This document shows, piece after piece, positions 23,467 through 35,678 of a stretch of 64,000 bases of DNA (positions within the stretch are counted from its first letter, which is position 1; each line of letters begins with the position of its first letter). Source of the DNA: Epiperipatus broadwayi (lineage: Eukaryota > Onychophora > Udeonychophora > Euonychophora > Peripatidae); NCBI GenBank assembly GCA_028023455.1, contig JAQFVV010000001.1, positions 25,841,401 through 25,905,400 of the forward strand. Direction: 5' to 3'. Both the position numbers and the translations under genes were made by a program. A model generated the notes under the pieces. It did not search any database, was not told where the DNA came from, and saw nothing but the letters and a program-made list of their open reading frames with translations.

Positions 23467-25902
23467 GTAAGCATTTTTTAAAACTTAAATTTATATATAT
23501 GTAATATGAATCAATTTCAAATTATTTAATTATGTATTTACATGACTTATTCTCATTTTTATGTGTATACTTTTCTTTTTAACAGTAAAATAACTTACTA
23601 ATTTTAAACATTTACATTTCTGTAATATATAGTATGTGAGCATATGCATTATAATAATGTGAAGAGTGTTATCATTTAATTGATAAAGTTCAGATCTTGA
23701 TATTAATAAAGATATTAGATTATATTGTATTCAAAAAGAACAAAGAATATAGAGCCACTCCTAATGATTGGCAAGGATATAATATCCTATTGCTTTGTTT
23801 GTTAAACCTTCTTTTAACTGAGAAAATAAACATATATTTATATTAGTTCTGAACTATTAGTTGAAGCTGAGTGAAAATATTGATTAGGTTAATTTGAAGA
23901 TATCTAATATTTATAAATTATTAATATTTAAATTAATTTTTCAGTTATTTTTCCTGTTCATAGAAACCTTGTTTATCAATTTAATCTTTCTAGACTGATT
24001 TCAGGAAAAAAAATCACTCTTCAACTTTATTAGTGAAAAAAAAAAAACCAATATGAAATATATTAAAATTGTACCTTTTTTATTTTGAAGCATGCCGAGT
24101 TTCTAATTTAATTTATGCAAAAAAACCATTTTAAAAATATTAATAATGTGCATATAATGTAATCAGTGACTATAGACAAAAATATACATATACTCAGGAA
24201 TAAATAAATTATTAAAAAGTTTGTTTCAGCACGAAATGCATCTTGGGGTTCATTTGTCTTTTATTGTATCTTTACTTATATAAATTTAAAAAGAATGGAG
24301 AAATATGGAGGTTGTTTAATATATCTATAAAAGATATTACACTTGGGAAAGAGAAAAATAAATAACTTCATGCGTGTGGGTTTAAAATAAAAAATATGAT
24401 ATATATATATAATTAAAAAATCAGATATATTAATCGTTAATTGAGATTTAAAGTTTATATCTGTGCTAGAGATAATCTCTAGTTTAGAAAATGATTAGTA
24501 ATAATCATTATTGTATTTATCTGAGGTGGATGGTATCAAAGTTGTGAGTGGAGTGAGTTTGACAATGGTAAATTAAAATGAAACATTTTTTTTTATTATA
24601 TTGCTTTCAAGTATTTCTAAAAAAAAAGTTTTCATTTTCATCGTATTTATTTTTTATAATATCAAATTATTTAATAATCATTTAATATCTTCACTTTGCA
24701 TTATATCGTTAATAAAATTTTATATAAATAACATTTTACTTTCAAAACTTTAACTATGCAGTATTTAATTGGTCATATAAGTTTTTGGTTTTTATCGATG
24801 AAATTCCTCATCTCAACTATCACATATTGCAACTATCCACCTGCATATAAAGGCAGATCAAGGATTTTCATTATGTATGTTTTTAAAAATTACTTACAAT
24901 TTTCAAATGAACTAAACATAAACAGGTACACACATATACTTCAAGTTAAGGCCTCATCAACAGCCACAACTAGAAAAATAGTAAAGAATGTATTATTTAT
25001 CCATCCTCATTTGGATATGTAATTAAAAATGTATAGATATATCTAAAAATAATGGAATATTAGCTAGGTTAAATAGAGCTGACTACCTATAACACAAATT
25101 TTGGTTTAGAACATAATAAAAAATACCTAGTTATGGGATGAAGTGGAGTTGATCCTATAAAATATTTAGTATATCAATTACTAATTATATAAATAAACAT
25201 TAAGCTAAAACTAGTTTATAACATAAATTTTCTAGTATTAAAAAAATTAAATAATGGTTATTTTATATAGTTCTTTCAATTTTTCTTATAAAATTGTTTT
25301 TGTTTTGTTTTTACCATTTAAGTATTCAAGTTTTTAAATGATGTTGTTTGTTTGTTTTTTAACTTTTTTAAAAATTTTCTTCATCATTTGAAATAAAGAT
25401 ATGAAAATACTTTTTTGTGTTTCTCTATGTGTTTTATAAAGTAATTTTTGGTTGTTTTTTATTTTTTATCAGAACTCCATTACTTCCTGGACAACTCTTT
25501 AGTTAAGTAGGCTTTTTTAAAATCAATATCTTGATTCTTTTATATAAAAATAGTCACATCCACTTACTACAAAATATAAAATATTGCATGGATTGTTTTG
25601 TAAATATAATCCTCCCATTAGTAATTAAAGTATGAGTTGCACAATAAATGATGTATTAAAACAAATAAAAATAGTTGGTGAAATTTTTCTATAAACATTA
25701 TTTATTATCTGATGTGAGGATACATTTTTTTTTCTTTATAAAATCGTTTGAAAATTAATTAAAAATAACTTAACATTTGCATTCAATATTAATAATTAGC
25801 AGCTTAATTTTCTTTACTAACTAACCAATAATTTTTACATTTATATAGATTTCCCCTCCCCCCATATAAAAATGTTTTGGATTAATTTTTGACTATTGTA
25901 TA
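23467..25902. other. intron 4, left part, no gene supported
   Basis: AT-rich. An 88-codon frame at 24756-25022 has no recognisable motif and ordinary intron composition, so I do not call it. Confidence 0.5.
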
Positions 25903-28900
25903 TAAATAACTTTATTGAAATACATATGTAAGAATTATACAATTGTAAATAAAATAAAAGTAATCCATGTTGCTCAGGCAACCAGAAGTCTGATGTGCTA
26001 CTGATGTTGTTTAATCTAGCTTAATCAGGCTCCATGTGTTGTCAAATAAAAATCTGGATGAGATGATACTGTCCTCATGGTGAAATTCCTTCAACTTAGA
26101 AATGAATATGTGTTCAGGCTTAGGATGAGGAATGGTGAACTTGTTTCGACATCTGGCCATCCAAGTGACATAAGTGATGAAGGTTGAAAGGCCTTGAGAT
26201 GACATAATCCCTAGACAGGAAGCATCTCTTGATATCTAATATTTTGTTCAGGGAATGGTGGCAGTTGTGAGAAATGAATGTTCTGATTTTGTCATATGCT
26301 GGGCAATCATTAATTACATGGTCAAAGGTTTCAGAGGTTCTGTGGAAGTTGGGACATATAGGATCTATGTTCTTGAAGAATCTCCTGCAGTACGGGAACC
26401 AATTTGTCTGGAGTGAATCCAGGTTGATTTTTACTAGGAAGTCCAGGAACATTGGCTCCAGCTTGAGATGTTTTAAAAACCTGGTGATCATCTGACTGTT
26501 ACCTCTGAGGTCAGGAAGGGTAGTGGGAAATAATGTCACAAGCATTTCAAATAGAGATTTTCTGTCTAAATACTAGGGCTGAATGGCCATTGTGAGCAAA
26601 AAAGTAGCCAAGTATCTGATTTAGCCAGATTATCTTCAAGGGTGGAGGTCTATCTGACATAATGATTGGTTGTTCAGTTACAATCTGATGAAATTTCCTT
26701 TGGAGTATGTGGATCCGCGAGTGGCACTTTTGGTAATATATTGAGAAAGTTTCATGCAATGACATACCATTATTTTTTCTATGCTACTGCATGCGTTTAA
26801 TTCCTATGGTCACTGTTTTACCATTCCATAAAATCCGTGCACATATTTGGTTGATTTTGGTGTTGAATGTCTTTGTCATGTTTATGATGGGTAGATAGTA
26901 GCTAATCTTTACCATTATCTTGATGTTGAGGAGTGAAATTTTCTCTTTCAGAGATAGGTCAACCTTGGCCAGGTTTTTAACTGTGTTGGTGGCAGCTTCA
27001 ATGATGGAATTCTATGTTAGTATTGACATGGCTTGTGGCAACTTGTATATGGGGAACCCCAAAAAGCTTTGGGGTCCACTGAGAAAGGTGATGAGATCTT
27101 CTTGCTGGTTTTGATTTTCCAGGCTGATGACTTGTCAAGGTTGAAGGAAAGTTTGGAGGATTTGAAAAATTGTTTTTTAATATTTGGATGAGGGATTTTA
27201 GATATTTTTGGGGTGACAAGTACACCATCCATGTAGGCGAATGCTTTGCAGTGTTTCTTCAGCTGGGGTACATAGATTCCTGGGAGCCCTGCCTCAATCT
27301 GTTTAAGAAGGGGATTTAAGTAGAGGATGAATAGGAGACCACTAAGTGGAGATCTTTGGGGTATGGATAAAGAAACCATTCAGGGAAATGTGGAGCAATC
27401 TGTTATTTAGTAGATTGTCCAATATCTGAAAGGTTTGAGTTGGAATGTCTAGTGCTGAGAGGCTATTGAGAAGGATTTTGACATCTACTGAGTAAAATGC
27501 CTCAGAGATGGATGGCAATGGGTTTGTATAGATTCTTGGATCTGTTATGATCACAAGGGATTTTTTTACCTCCCCAATTTCAGGGAATGTAGACAAGCCC
27601 CTCTTTGTGAATTGCAACTGGGATATGTTGTCTAGAATAATATCTTGGATTTTCTCCTTGATCACCCCTTTAATGATCTTAAAAAGAATTGGGGTCATGG
27701 AGATTGGTCTTATGCTAAACAGAGCAGATGGGTCCCAGTATTCTTAAGAAAGGGGATCATTGCTATGGGGTAAAGTTTGGGGATAGTGTTTCTGTTGTCT
27801 GCAAGATGATTAATTAGTTTTAAGATTATGGGAGCAGTGAAATTCTCAAGGTGCATAAGCATGAATTTGGGGATGCCATGTAGTCCTGGATGGACTTTGT
27901 GAGGAAGAGCAGCCAAGTGGTTTTTGATGTCTAATATTGTTATTCCATGTTCATTGTTTTGTGATGCCGCATGCCACTGATTTGTGGGGTAGTGAACAGA
28001 GTTTGACAGGGGTTTCTTAAAATATGACTCTATTTGGATGAGCATCTGGTTTTCAGAGACATGGTTACCACCAATGAAGAGGGACAAAGGAGTTTTCTGT
28101 TTCTTTTTTGCCCCCAGGGTCCATCTGAAATAGCCACATGTCCAGCAGTATTGGCCAGGTAAGTATAACCTAGCATTCTTTGTTGTGATTATTTCAGCAA
28201 TTGCAGCTTGTTTCTGCTTATATTGTGTTTTAAGTAAAGGAGATTGTCTATAGTACCATCACTTGAGGAGAAATTTTTGATCCTATGGTGTAGCAGATCA
28301 AGTCATTCATAAGGGCTGTTGACCCTTTATGTCTCTTGGTTTGCTGTATGATTACAGTTTGGAGAATGTCTGTGAAGATGAACCAGGCCTCCTCTTGATT
28401 TATGTTTAGAATGTTAATTTTTTTAAAGAGTATGTAGGCATCTGAGAAAACAGCTTCTGGGGCAGTGGCTTTAGTTATAATTCTGATTGTTTTATTGAAA
28501 TCTATGGGAGCATAGCAGTCCAGATCCAGTGATGCTATTAGGACAAAATGGTCTGAGAAAGGAACAGGTTGAAGTTTGGCTTCCAGACCATAGTCCAGCT
28601 CTGAGGTGTAAAATATCAGGTCAATCAGCATTATAGAGGTCTTTGTATAGAATGGGTATGCAGCCCCAAGGAAAAAACCTCTGCCATTTATGAAACCCCT
28701 GTCTAAGAGATGAAGATATTTCTGTATGAACACATCATATTGTAGGTTGAAGTCACCCAAGAGAATTGTAGGGCCTGTATTGTTTGCAGTGATGAGATTT
28801 ATGGTGTGGATTATTTTGGAATAGGTAGATGGATTGTTCTGGCAGTATATGTAGATTGCAAATGTGCTAGATTGCATATGCACTAGATTGGTATGCAAGC

Positions 28901-29120
28901 CTGATTGCAATCAGATTGGCATCATGATACAGCACTTTATAGGAGGAAGGCACTTTACTGTTATTAATGATGACTCCTACCCCTCCAGCAGCCAATGTAT
29001 TAGTAGACAGAAGAGTGAAGGCCAGTTTTGTTAGTTCTTGTATTACGTGAGTGTTGAAGTTCAGGTGATATTTAGTCTCTCCTAAGAACAAAATATGAGG
29101 AGATATAAGATAGAAAAATA
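25903..29120 (-). mobile_element. LINE retrotransposon, nearly full ORF2, degenerate
   Basis: Reading down from 29120: APE endonuclease start ILFLGETKYHLNFN (29060-29110), central TILLGDFNLQYD (about 28740), IDLIFYTSELDYG and PFSDHFVLIASLDLD (28520-28640). Next comes the RT: LQFTKRGLSTFPEIGEVKKS (27560-27640), FYSVDVKILLNSLSALDIP (27450-27510), IPQRSPLSGLLFILYLNP (27300-27360), and AFAYMDGVLV (27220-27250). A Cys/His C-terminus follows with SETFDHVINDCPAYD (26280-26340). The second catalytic Asp of the usual YxDD box is Gly here, and stops or frameshifts separate the blocks, so it is inactive. The 3' end near 25905 reads TCAATAAAGTTATTTATATA. It belongs with 10340-11110 and 36300-42607. Confidence 0.87.
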
Positions 29121-29315
29121 TGCCTAATCACATATATATAGTCAGGAGAATTAATTCTTTGACTGTTAAAAAACTTTTTAAAGGAAACTACTAAAGTTTC
29201 AAGCTGCTAACACCTTTACACATATTTTATATTGAAAAATTATATTAGTTTCTCTTCTACTTTAAATCAAATAAATATGATTTAATGCTCTAATAATTGC
29301 AAGTATATTTCTGAT
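29121..29315. other. spacer between two LINEs of opposite orientation
   Basis: Short AT-rich spacer with no frame. Confidence 0.5.
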
Positions 29316-30400
29316 CAGATTTGTAGATTATGAAAAGGCATTTGATTCTATAAACATTTCTTCAGTGATTAAAGCATTGAATCATCAAGCTATAGATCCA
29401 GGATATTGTCATATGTTGAAGAATATTTTTAAAAATTCAACAGCAACAATTAGCTTACATAATGATACTGGGAAAGTCAACATTGAGAAGGATGTAAGAC
29501 ATGGTGGTTCCATATCTCCAAAACTTTTTACAGCAGTGCTGCAAGAAGTATTTTATGGATTAAAATGGAAAGCTAAAGGAGTGAAAGTAAATAGAGATTA
29601 TTTAAGTCATTTAGATTTTTCAGATGATGATGTTGTTTTTGCAAATAATGCTTTAGAGCTGCAGGAAATGTTGCAGGAGTTATCAGATGAAAGTAGGACT
29701 AAAGATAAATGTTAAAAAGATTAAAGTGATGTTTAACATATTTTCTCAAAATATGAAAATAAAGATTGATTATGATGAGTTAGAAGAAGTTAACAGTTTC
29801 AAATATTTTTGTCAGATTATTAAAACAGATGGAAGCATAATGAATGAAATTAATCATAGAATTAAACTTGGCTGGATTGTTTTTGGTAGAAATAACTTGA
29901 TACTAAAAGGAAATATGCCTTTGGAAAGGAAGGTTTTTAATAAATGTGTTTTACCATTTCTTACTCATGAATCTGAGACTTGGACACTTAATAGAAGATC
30001 AATACAGAGACTTCAGAGCACTCAAAGAAGTATGGAGAGATACATGTTGGAAGTAACAAGAATAGATTGAAAACACAATATGTGGGTAAGAGAACAAACA
30101 GGTGTTACTGACCTCATTAAAAAAATTAAAAGACTGGAGTTGGGATGGACATATTGCTAGAAGAGATGATATTAGATGACAATTGAAATCTTAAACTGGA
30201 TTCCAAGAGATGGTAAAATACCCAGAAAGAGACAACATGTGAGATGGATGGATGAAGTAAGAAAGTGTGCAGGGATGATGTGGAAAAGAGAAGCTAAATA
30301 TCAGAGAAGATGGATTGGACTTGGAAAGACCTTCATCCTGCAGTGGACTGATAATGGTTGATGATCTTTAAATTTATTTAATTGCTCAACATGAAATGAT
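29316..30400 (+). mobile_element. RTE-like LINE, 5' truncated
   Basis: Starts in mid-RT with FVDYEKAFDSINISSVIKAL (motif A), followed by KDVRHGGSISPKLFTAVLQE (motif B), HLDFSDDDVVFANNALELQE (FSDD in place of FADD), and after a frame change near 29690 by VGLKINVKKIKVMFN, FKYFCQIIKTDGSIMNEI, NKCVLPFLTHESETWTLNRR and QRSMERYMLEVTRID. The last blocks (LP.LTY..ETWTL and QR.MER.ML) are typical of the abundant RTE/BovB-type and related animal LINEs. A final frame (30176-30361) contains RWMDEVRK and ends near TTCATCCTGCAGTGGACTGA, a usual end of this group, then TGATGAT. About two frame breaks are visible. Confidence 0.85.
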
Positions 30401-31435
30401 GATCTAACAATGAATGCATCAAATGGATATTTAAAATAATTTTAATATTAAAATGTCAAAAATTTTAGAATCTTTTATTTATATTGTGGCAATTTATACT
30501 GCCATTCAACAATTGAAAGTGATTACCTATAATCTAATTATTTCCAGCTTTCAAACATTGTGGGTAAATTTTCATCTATATATGCCAATATAACTTTAAT
30601 AAATAATTATTTAAACTCATATACATCTTTATTATGCAAAGTATGCTCAAATATATGGATAGTTTTGTGACATCTAATGTAAACATCCAATTTATAAATT
30701 TTATAGAACTAAGAGACAGAATATATTTTTAATAAAATTTTAAAATTCATTCTTAAATTTTGACACATATGTGGCAAAAATATATCTAAATTTAAACAAT
30801 TATTTATTGTAGATATATTGACATATATAGATAAAAATTTAACCACTATGTTTGAAAACTGAAGATGGAGAAATCATAGATAATCAATTCCTATTGTTGT
30901 ATGTAGCTATAAATTGTCATATTATAAATAAAAGATTCTAACATTTTTAATAGTTTAAAATTAAAAAAATATTTTAGATATCTGCTTGATGCATTCTTAG
31001 CATAATAATAAAATTAACGATCTAATGAAAAAACCTAAATATATTGATCTAGCTTTATTTAGTAAAGATCAAATGAGACTTCATGTTTATTCCTTCAAAA
31101 ATAAAAAGCATAAATAAATAGTTAATTGCTCGATAGTTCATAAGAAATGCAATCAATGAAAATGACCGAGCTGGACTCATAAATCTGGAATTCAGAGTTT
31201 GCCGATTTACCATTTTAACAAAGCATCTAAGCACTTCGTTAGAAATGTATTGAATAATTGCAGATGAAAATTAAACATCAATGTTTGAAAGTTATATATT
31301 TAATATAAAATAAATCAATAATAGGTTTATTTGTCTGCTTATAGTCATAAATTAATTTGCCAGAAATTAAAAAAAATTGTCATATTAGTATTAACTGAAA
31401 CACAGGCTTATTATATACCTGTGTCTATATATGTA
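30401..31435. other. intron 4, no gene seen
   Basis: AT-rich intron sequence, no frame or repeat recognised. Confidence 0.5.
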
Positions 31436-31600
31436 ATATATAGGGTATATGAGCACGGACTTTGACACGACCCACCACTCTCCACTCTATCTAATAACAC
31501 TGATACACTCAAGCACATATATGCGAAAAGATAAATAATCACCAATATTCTTATTTCATGCTAAATCAGCAATCATCAGTTGGTCCAGATTATCATTATT
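31436..31600 (+). repeat. dispersed SINE-like repeat, copy 2
   Basis: Shares the TTTCATGCTRAATCAGCA core and following CATCAG/GTCCAGA block with 8985-9025. The upstream 100 bases are more GC-rich than the surroundings and only loosely similar. Confidence 0.4.
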
Positions 31601-31889
31601 ATTTTTTTGTTTAAATCTAAATAATAAATATGATTAAAAACATTCTCATTTTCACAAATTCATTTTAATATTCTAATTTTATGTATTGAACGATATAAAT
31701 TAATTTTCAATTATAAAATCACTTAATTGTTAGAGATTTTATTGATTATTTTTCAAGTTTTACTTGTGCAACTTCAAAACTACTGAAAAGAATATTTTAC
31801 AATTATATGAAAAAATTCATAAAAAAAAAAAAACATTTCCATGACAACACATTTGATTATATGGATACTCAAAATAATGTTTTAATAGT
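31601..31889. other. intron 4, no gene seen
   Basis: AT-rich, A-run at 31820-31832, nothing recognised. Confidence 0.5.
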
Positions 31890-32720
31890 ATTTAAAAGTG
31901 ATAGTCCTCCAGTAAAAAAACATTTCCAATATCGTTTGTGTCATTGTAAAACACCTATAAAAGTAGTTTAAAAATTCATAAAATAATTCATACCAGAGAA
32001 AATACTCTACTTTATAGCATGAGTGATTAAAAGACTGCTATAAAAGGTAATTTAATTATATATGAAAGAATTAATATGGAAAGGAAATCTTTCAACTATA
32101 ACTTATTTAAATATAATGCTTGTTTGTTCGATTTCAATACAATTATGAAACATCATTTAAAAGTTCATATACAACAACATACAGAAGTGTCAAGCATTGG
32201 CGGTCGAGTGGTCGGTGCAGCTGCCTTACAAGCAGTTGTCCTGGCTTTGCAGGTTCCTTCCCATCCAATGCTTTGACACATGAAAAAAAACATACAGGAG
32301 AAAACCTTTTCAGTGTTCTTTATGCGGTTATGAGGCTGCTGTGCAAAATAGTTTAAAAAGTACATAAAAGAAGTTGTAAAGTGGGGAAACCATTACAATG
32401 TAAATTGTGTGATTACAGGGCTGCTGTAGCAAATTATATGAAGGTACCTGAAAGTATGTACTCAGGTGCCAAATTTTTCCTTTGCAGCTTGCATGTTTAC
32501 AAGACCCTAGTGGAAAATAATTTAAACAGTCATAAAAGAATCCATACAGGAGAAAGGTCTTTCCAATACCATTTTTGTGATTATAAACCTGCTGTAATGA
32601 ATAATTTAAAAGTTCATAAAAAAGAGAAAAGTCTTTTCACTGTTCATTGTCTGAATATAAGGCATTTAAGAAGTCAAGTAAATATATTGACTGATAAACT
32701 TCTATCCCAAATTTCTTAAT
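31890..32720 (+). pseudogene. decayed C2H2 zinc-finger array
   Basis: C2H2 fingers bind DNA through repeated Cys2His2 units with HTGEK-type linkers. Here about six finger remnants follow each other: FQYRLCHCKTPIK (31928), KSFNYNLFKYNACLF with HHLKVHIQQHT (32080-32180), HEKKHTGE (32278), KPFQCSLCGYEAAVQNSLK in another frame (32317), KPLQCKLCDYRAAVANYMKV (32387), FFLCSLHVYKTLVENNLNSH (32470) with KRIHTGERS, and FQYHFCDYKPAVMNNLKVHK (32564). Several Cys or His ligands are lost and frames shift at least twice. A tRNA-like insertion interrupts the array. There is no intron inside, so it may be a retrocopy or fragment of a zinc-finger family whose fingers share a CxYxAAV core. Confidence 0.8.
32187..32279 (+). 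repeat. tRNA-like (class II) insertion with inverted ends
   Basis: The sequence TTGGCGGTCGAGTGGTCGG resembles the D-arm and A-box of Leu/Ser-type tRNAs. AGCTGC and GCAGTT pair around the loop CTTACAA, and CCTG/CAGG pair around GCTTTG like a long variable arm. GTGTCAAGCATTGG at 32187 pairs with CCAATGCTTTGACAC at the end (one bulge) as an over-long acceptor stem. The T-arm/B-box is shortened (GGTTCCTTCCC), so it is not a functional tRNA gene. It is probably a tRNA-derived SINE head or tRNA relic inserted into the zinc-finger array. Confidence 0.55.
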
Positions 32721-35273
32721 GTTAAAAAAAGTTATTAGCCATTAAAAAATATCAATCTTCTATCAGTTATATATATATATATATATATATTGTATTTCAA
32801 CAAACTAGTAATTGTGTTATCTTTGTCTATTATACCAAATTCTATCTATTTACAAACAAAAATCTGAACTAGCAAATATGTATAATTTTTGTTTATTTGA
32901 TCAACGGGAAGCTCAGAGTGAAATATTAAATTATAAGTAGAATGTTCTTCAAACCTTAATTTGGATTTCATTGTATGAGGGAGAAGTGTTTTGGGAAAAT
33001 AAGATTATGAAATTTTAAACCATCATATGATTTTAATAAATTATCAGGAAAGTTGAAAATAAACTAAATTTGGTTCTTTATGTTATATATCACTGAGATC
33101 TTATTATATGAAAATAAATTTAAAAATTAAATATATTAATTGTATTTCTGGTATCTGTTTACGTTATAATCATTTGTATTGATATGAATCAATAAGTAAA
33201 ATGTGGAAAAGGTAATGGGTTTTTATAAAAAAAGAAAAAGTAAATCCAAAATATATAAATCTTTATCATGTTGAGATAGTATGTTCAATGATTCTTAAGG
33301 TTTATGTTTCGATTTAGATAAATGAGTATTTAAATCAAGTTATTAAAATTTTGAATAATAATATAATTCTAATTATATTAAAATAAATAAAAAATAAAAT
33401 AAATAAATTATATCCTCGTTTTCAATAAATATCATAGGTATTTAAATAATTTTATATTTCAATTTGATATAATGAATGTATTGAGAAATTATATAAATTC
33501 AAATCAATCTGAAAATCTATGTATTTAGATTAATAAATTATGAAATATAATAATATAATAAATAATATTATATCTGTAGGATTTAGTTAATGAATATTAA
33601 ATAAAGTGAAAATTTAAAAATTCAGTAAATAATAATAAAAAGTTAATTTTATGAGGTATGAATAGAATGTTGAAATTTAATGATCTAATTATAAATTATA
33701 TTAAAATGGAAGAAGATGTTTAGAGAATAATAAAATATTGTTATTTATAAGTAAAACATATTCTGTGGATTTTATTTAGAATTAAATATAAATTTGTGGT
33801 TTTAAATATAAAGTAAGAAATTGGATTAACAAGGAATGGGTAAAATAAAAAATATAAGTATTGGATTAAAATTATTTATTATAAAAAAATTATTTTTATT
33901 AAGTAAAATCATTCTAGTTATTTGAATTAGAATATTTTAGAAATGGGGTTGAAATAAATTTTAATCAGAATATTTATTTTGAAATAAATATATTATATAG
34001 TTTAGTATAGAATAGAAATCTGAAATAAATTATGAAAAATTAATAATCTCATAAATTATTTATTTCATTCCATATTTCTTGAATAAGTATTTTTTATTTA
34101 ATTAAATTAAAAATATAATTTGATTATGTATAATGATAAAATTAAAGTAATGATTTTCATCAAATAATAAATCTAAAGGGTGTGTGGATATAAATTAAAT
34201 GTATTTTTAGTTCAATAATGATTTAAGGGTGTTCCAATTAAATTGTTAATTTTATAAATATGATATGAAATCATGTATGATGTGTCAAATAATTAGTATG
34301 TAAATTATAGTTGAATTATAATGTATTTATATTTGTATTAGTTATTAAATTTAGATTAATGATTAGTGTCATAAACATGAAACAATTCAAAATATGATAG
34401 GTTAAATGAAAATGTTTTCAAAGTTATTAATTTTTTTTCTATTAAAACTGTTAAGTTTCATATGTAATATTTTTATCCGTAAATCTAATATAATTATAAA
34501 TAATTTAATCATTAAATGGTAAAATTAGAAAATGTTGATTAATATTTTAAGATGTTTTTATAAATGTAAAAATTAACTAGAAATATATTATATTAAGTTA
34601 AATATAATCATTATTTTTTATTAAATTATAAAAAATATTAAATATTTTTATTTTATTATTTAATTTTTTAAAAAAATTTTCATATTTATAAAATCTAATT
34701 AAAAATTATTTAATTTAAATTGTAGAATAATAAATATTTTAAAAATAAAAATTTGAATTAATTCTGTTAAACTGGAAAGTCGAATATTTAAATGTAATAT
34801 TGGAAAATTTTATTAGGATTTGTCTGTGTAACAGTTTAAATTTAGAATTCATCTTATTATTAAATAATATGTATTTAGTTTTGAAAATTTGTGTATCGTT
34901 TATTGTTACTATTTTAAAATAATATCATATTTACATTTTTTACCATTTTCTCTCTCCAAAAACACTATCAACGATCTTTTTAATTCATTTTTTTTTACAT
35001 TGAAATTAATTTGTATTTTTTTAATAATTAAATTTAGTTGAAAAATGTTTTTAATTCAATGGAAATAATTTAAGAATTTAAAAAATAAAAATTATTATTA
35101 TTTTTTAATAATATTTAAATTTAATGTGTTGTCAAAATTTTAAAAATAAATTTGATATGAATTAGTATATGGAAAGAAAATTTAATTTATTAATTTATAA
35201 ATATTTTTATTTTTGTATAGAGTTTGTAAATCAAATAAAAAAAAAGAATTTTATTCATTATTATATTTTATAT

Positions 35274-35275
<2 letters not shown>

Positions 35276-35319
<44 letters not shown>
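35276..35319. repeat. (TA)n microsatellite
   Basis: About 43 bases of uninterrupted TA. Confidence 0.95.
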
Positions 35320-35320
<1 letters not shown>

Positions 35321-35561
35321 CAGACTTAAAGTCAACCAAAAAAAAACAATGGATTTAGGAACATCTATTGATCAATAATTATAGAAAGGACAATCAATAT
35401 CGTTTGACATTTTACAGTGGATTGGTAGATTGCAAAAACAAGTTTGTATTAAAGTTTTTGAAAACATGACATACCATAGATGTTTCAAATCTAAATAATA
35501 TTTATCAAAGGGTATTAGCAGTAACTTGTGCTAAAATATTATGTTCAATTATTACTCAAAT

Positions 35562-35585
35562 AATAATAATAACAATAACAACAGC

Positions 35586-35654
<69 letters not shown>

Positions 35655-35678
35655 CATCATCATCATCATCATCATCTT
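35562..35678. repeat. (AAT)n followed by (CAT)n
   Basis: AAT units with CAA/CAG interruptions at the left, then about eight CAT units. The Asn/His-rich + frame over it is repeat translation. Confidence 0.95.

Noticed and set aside
24756-25022. 88-codon + frame
   Set aside because: Ordinary intron composition, no motif and no splice or promoter support.
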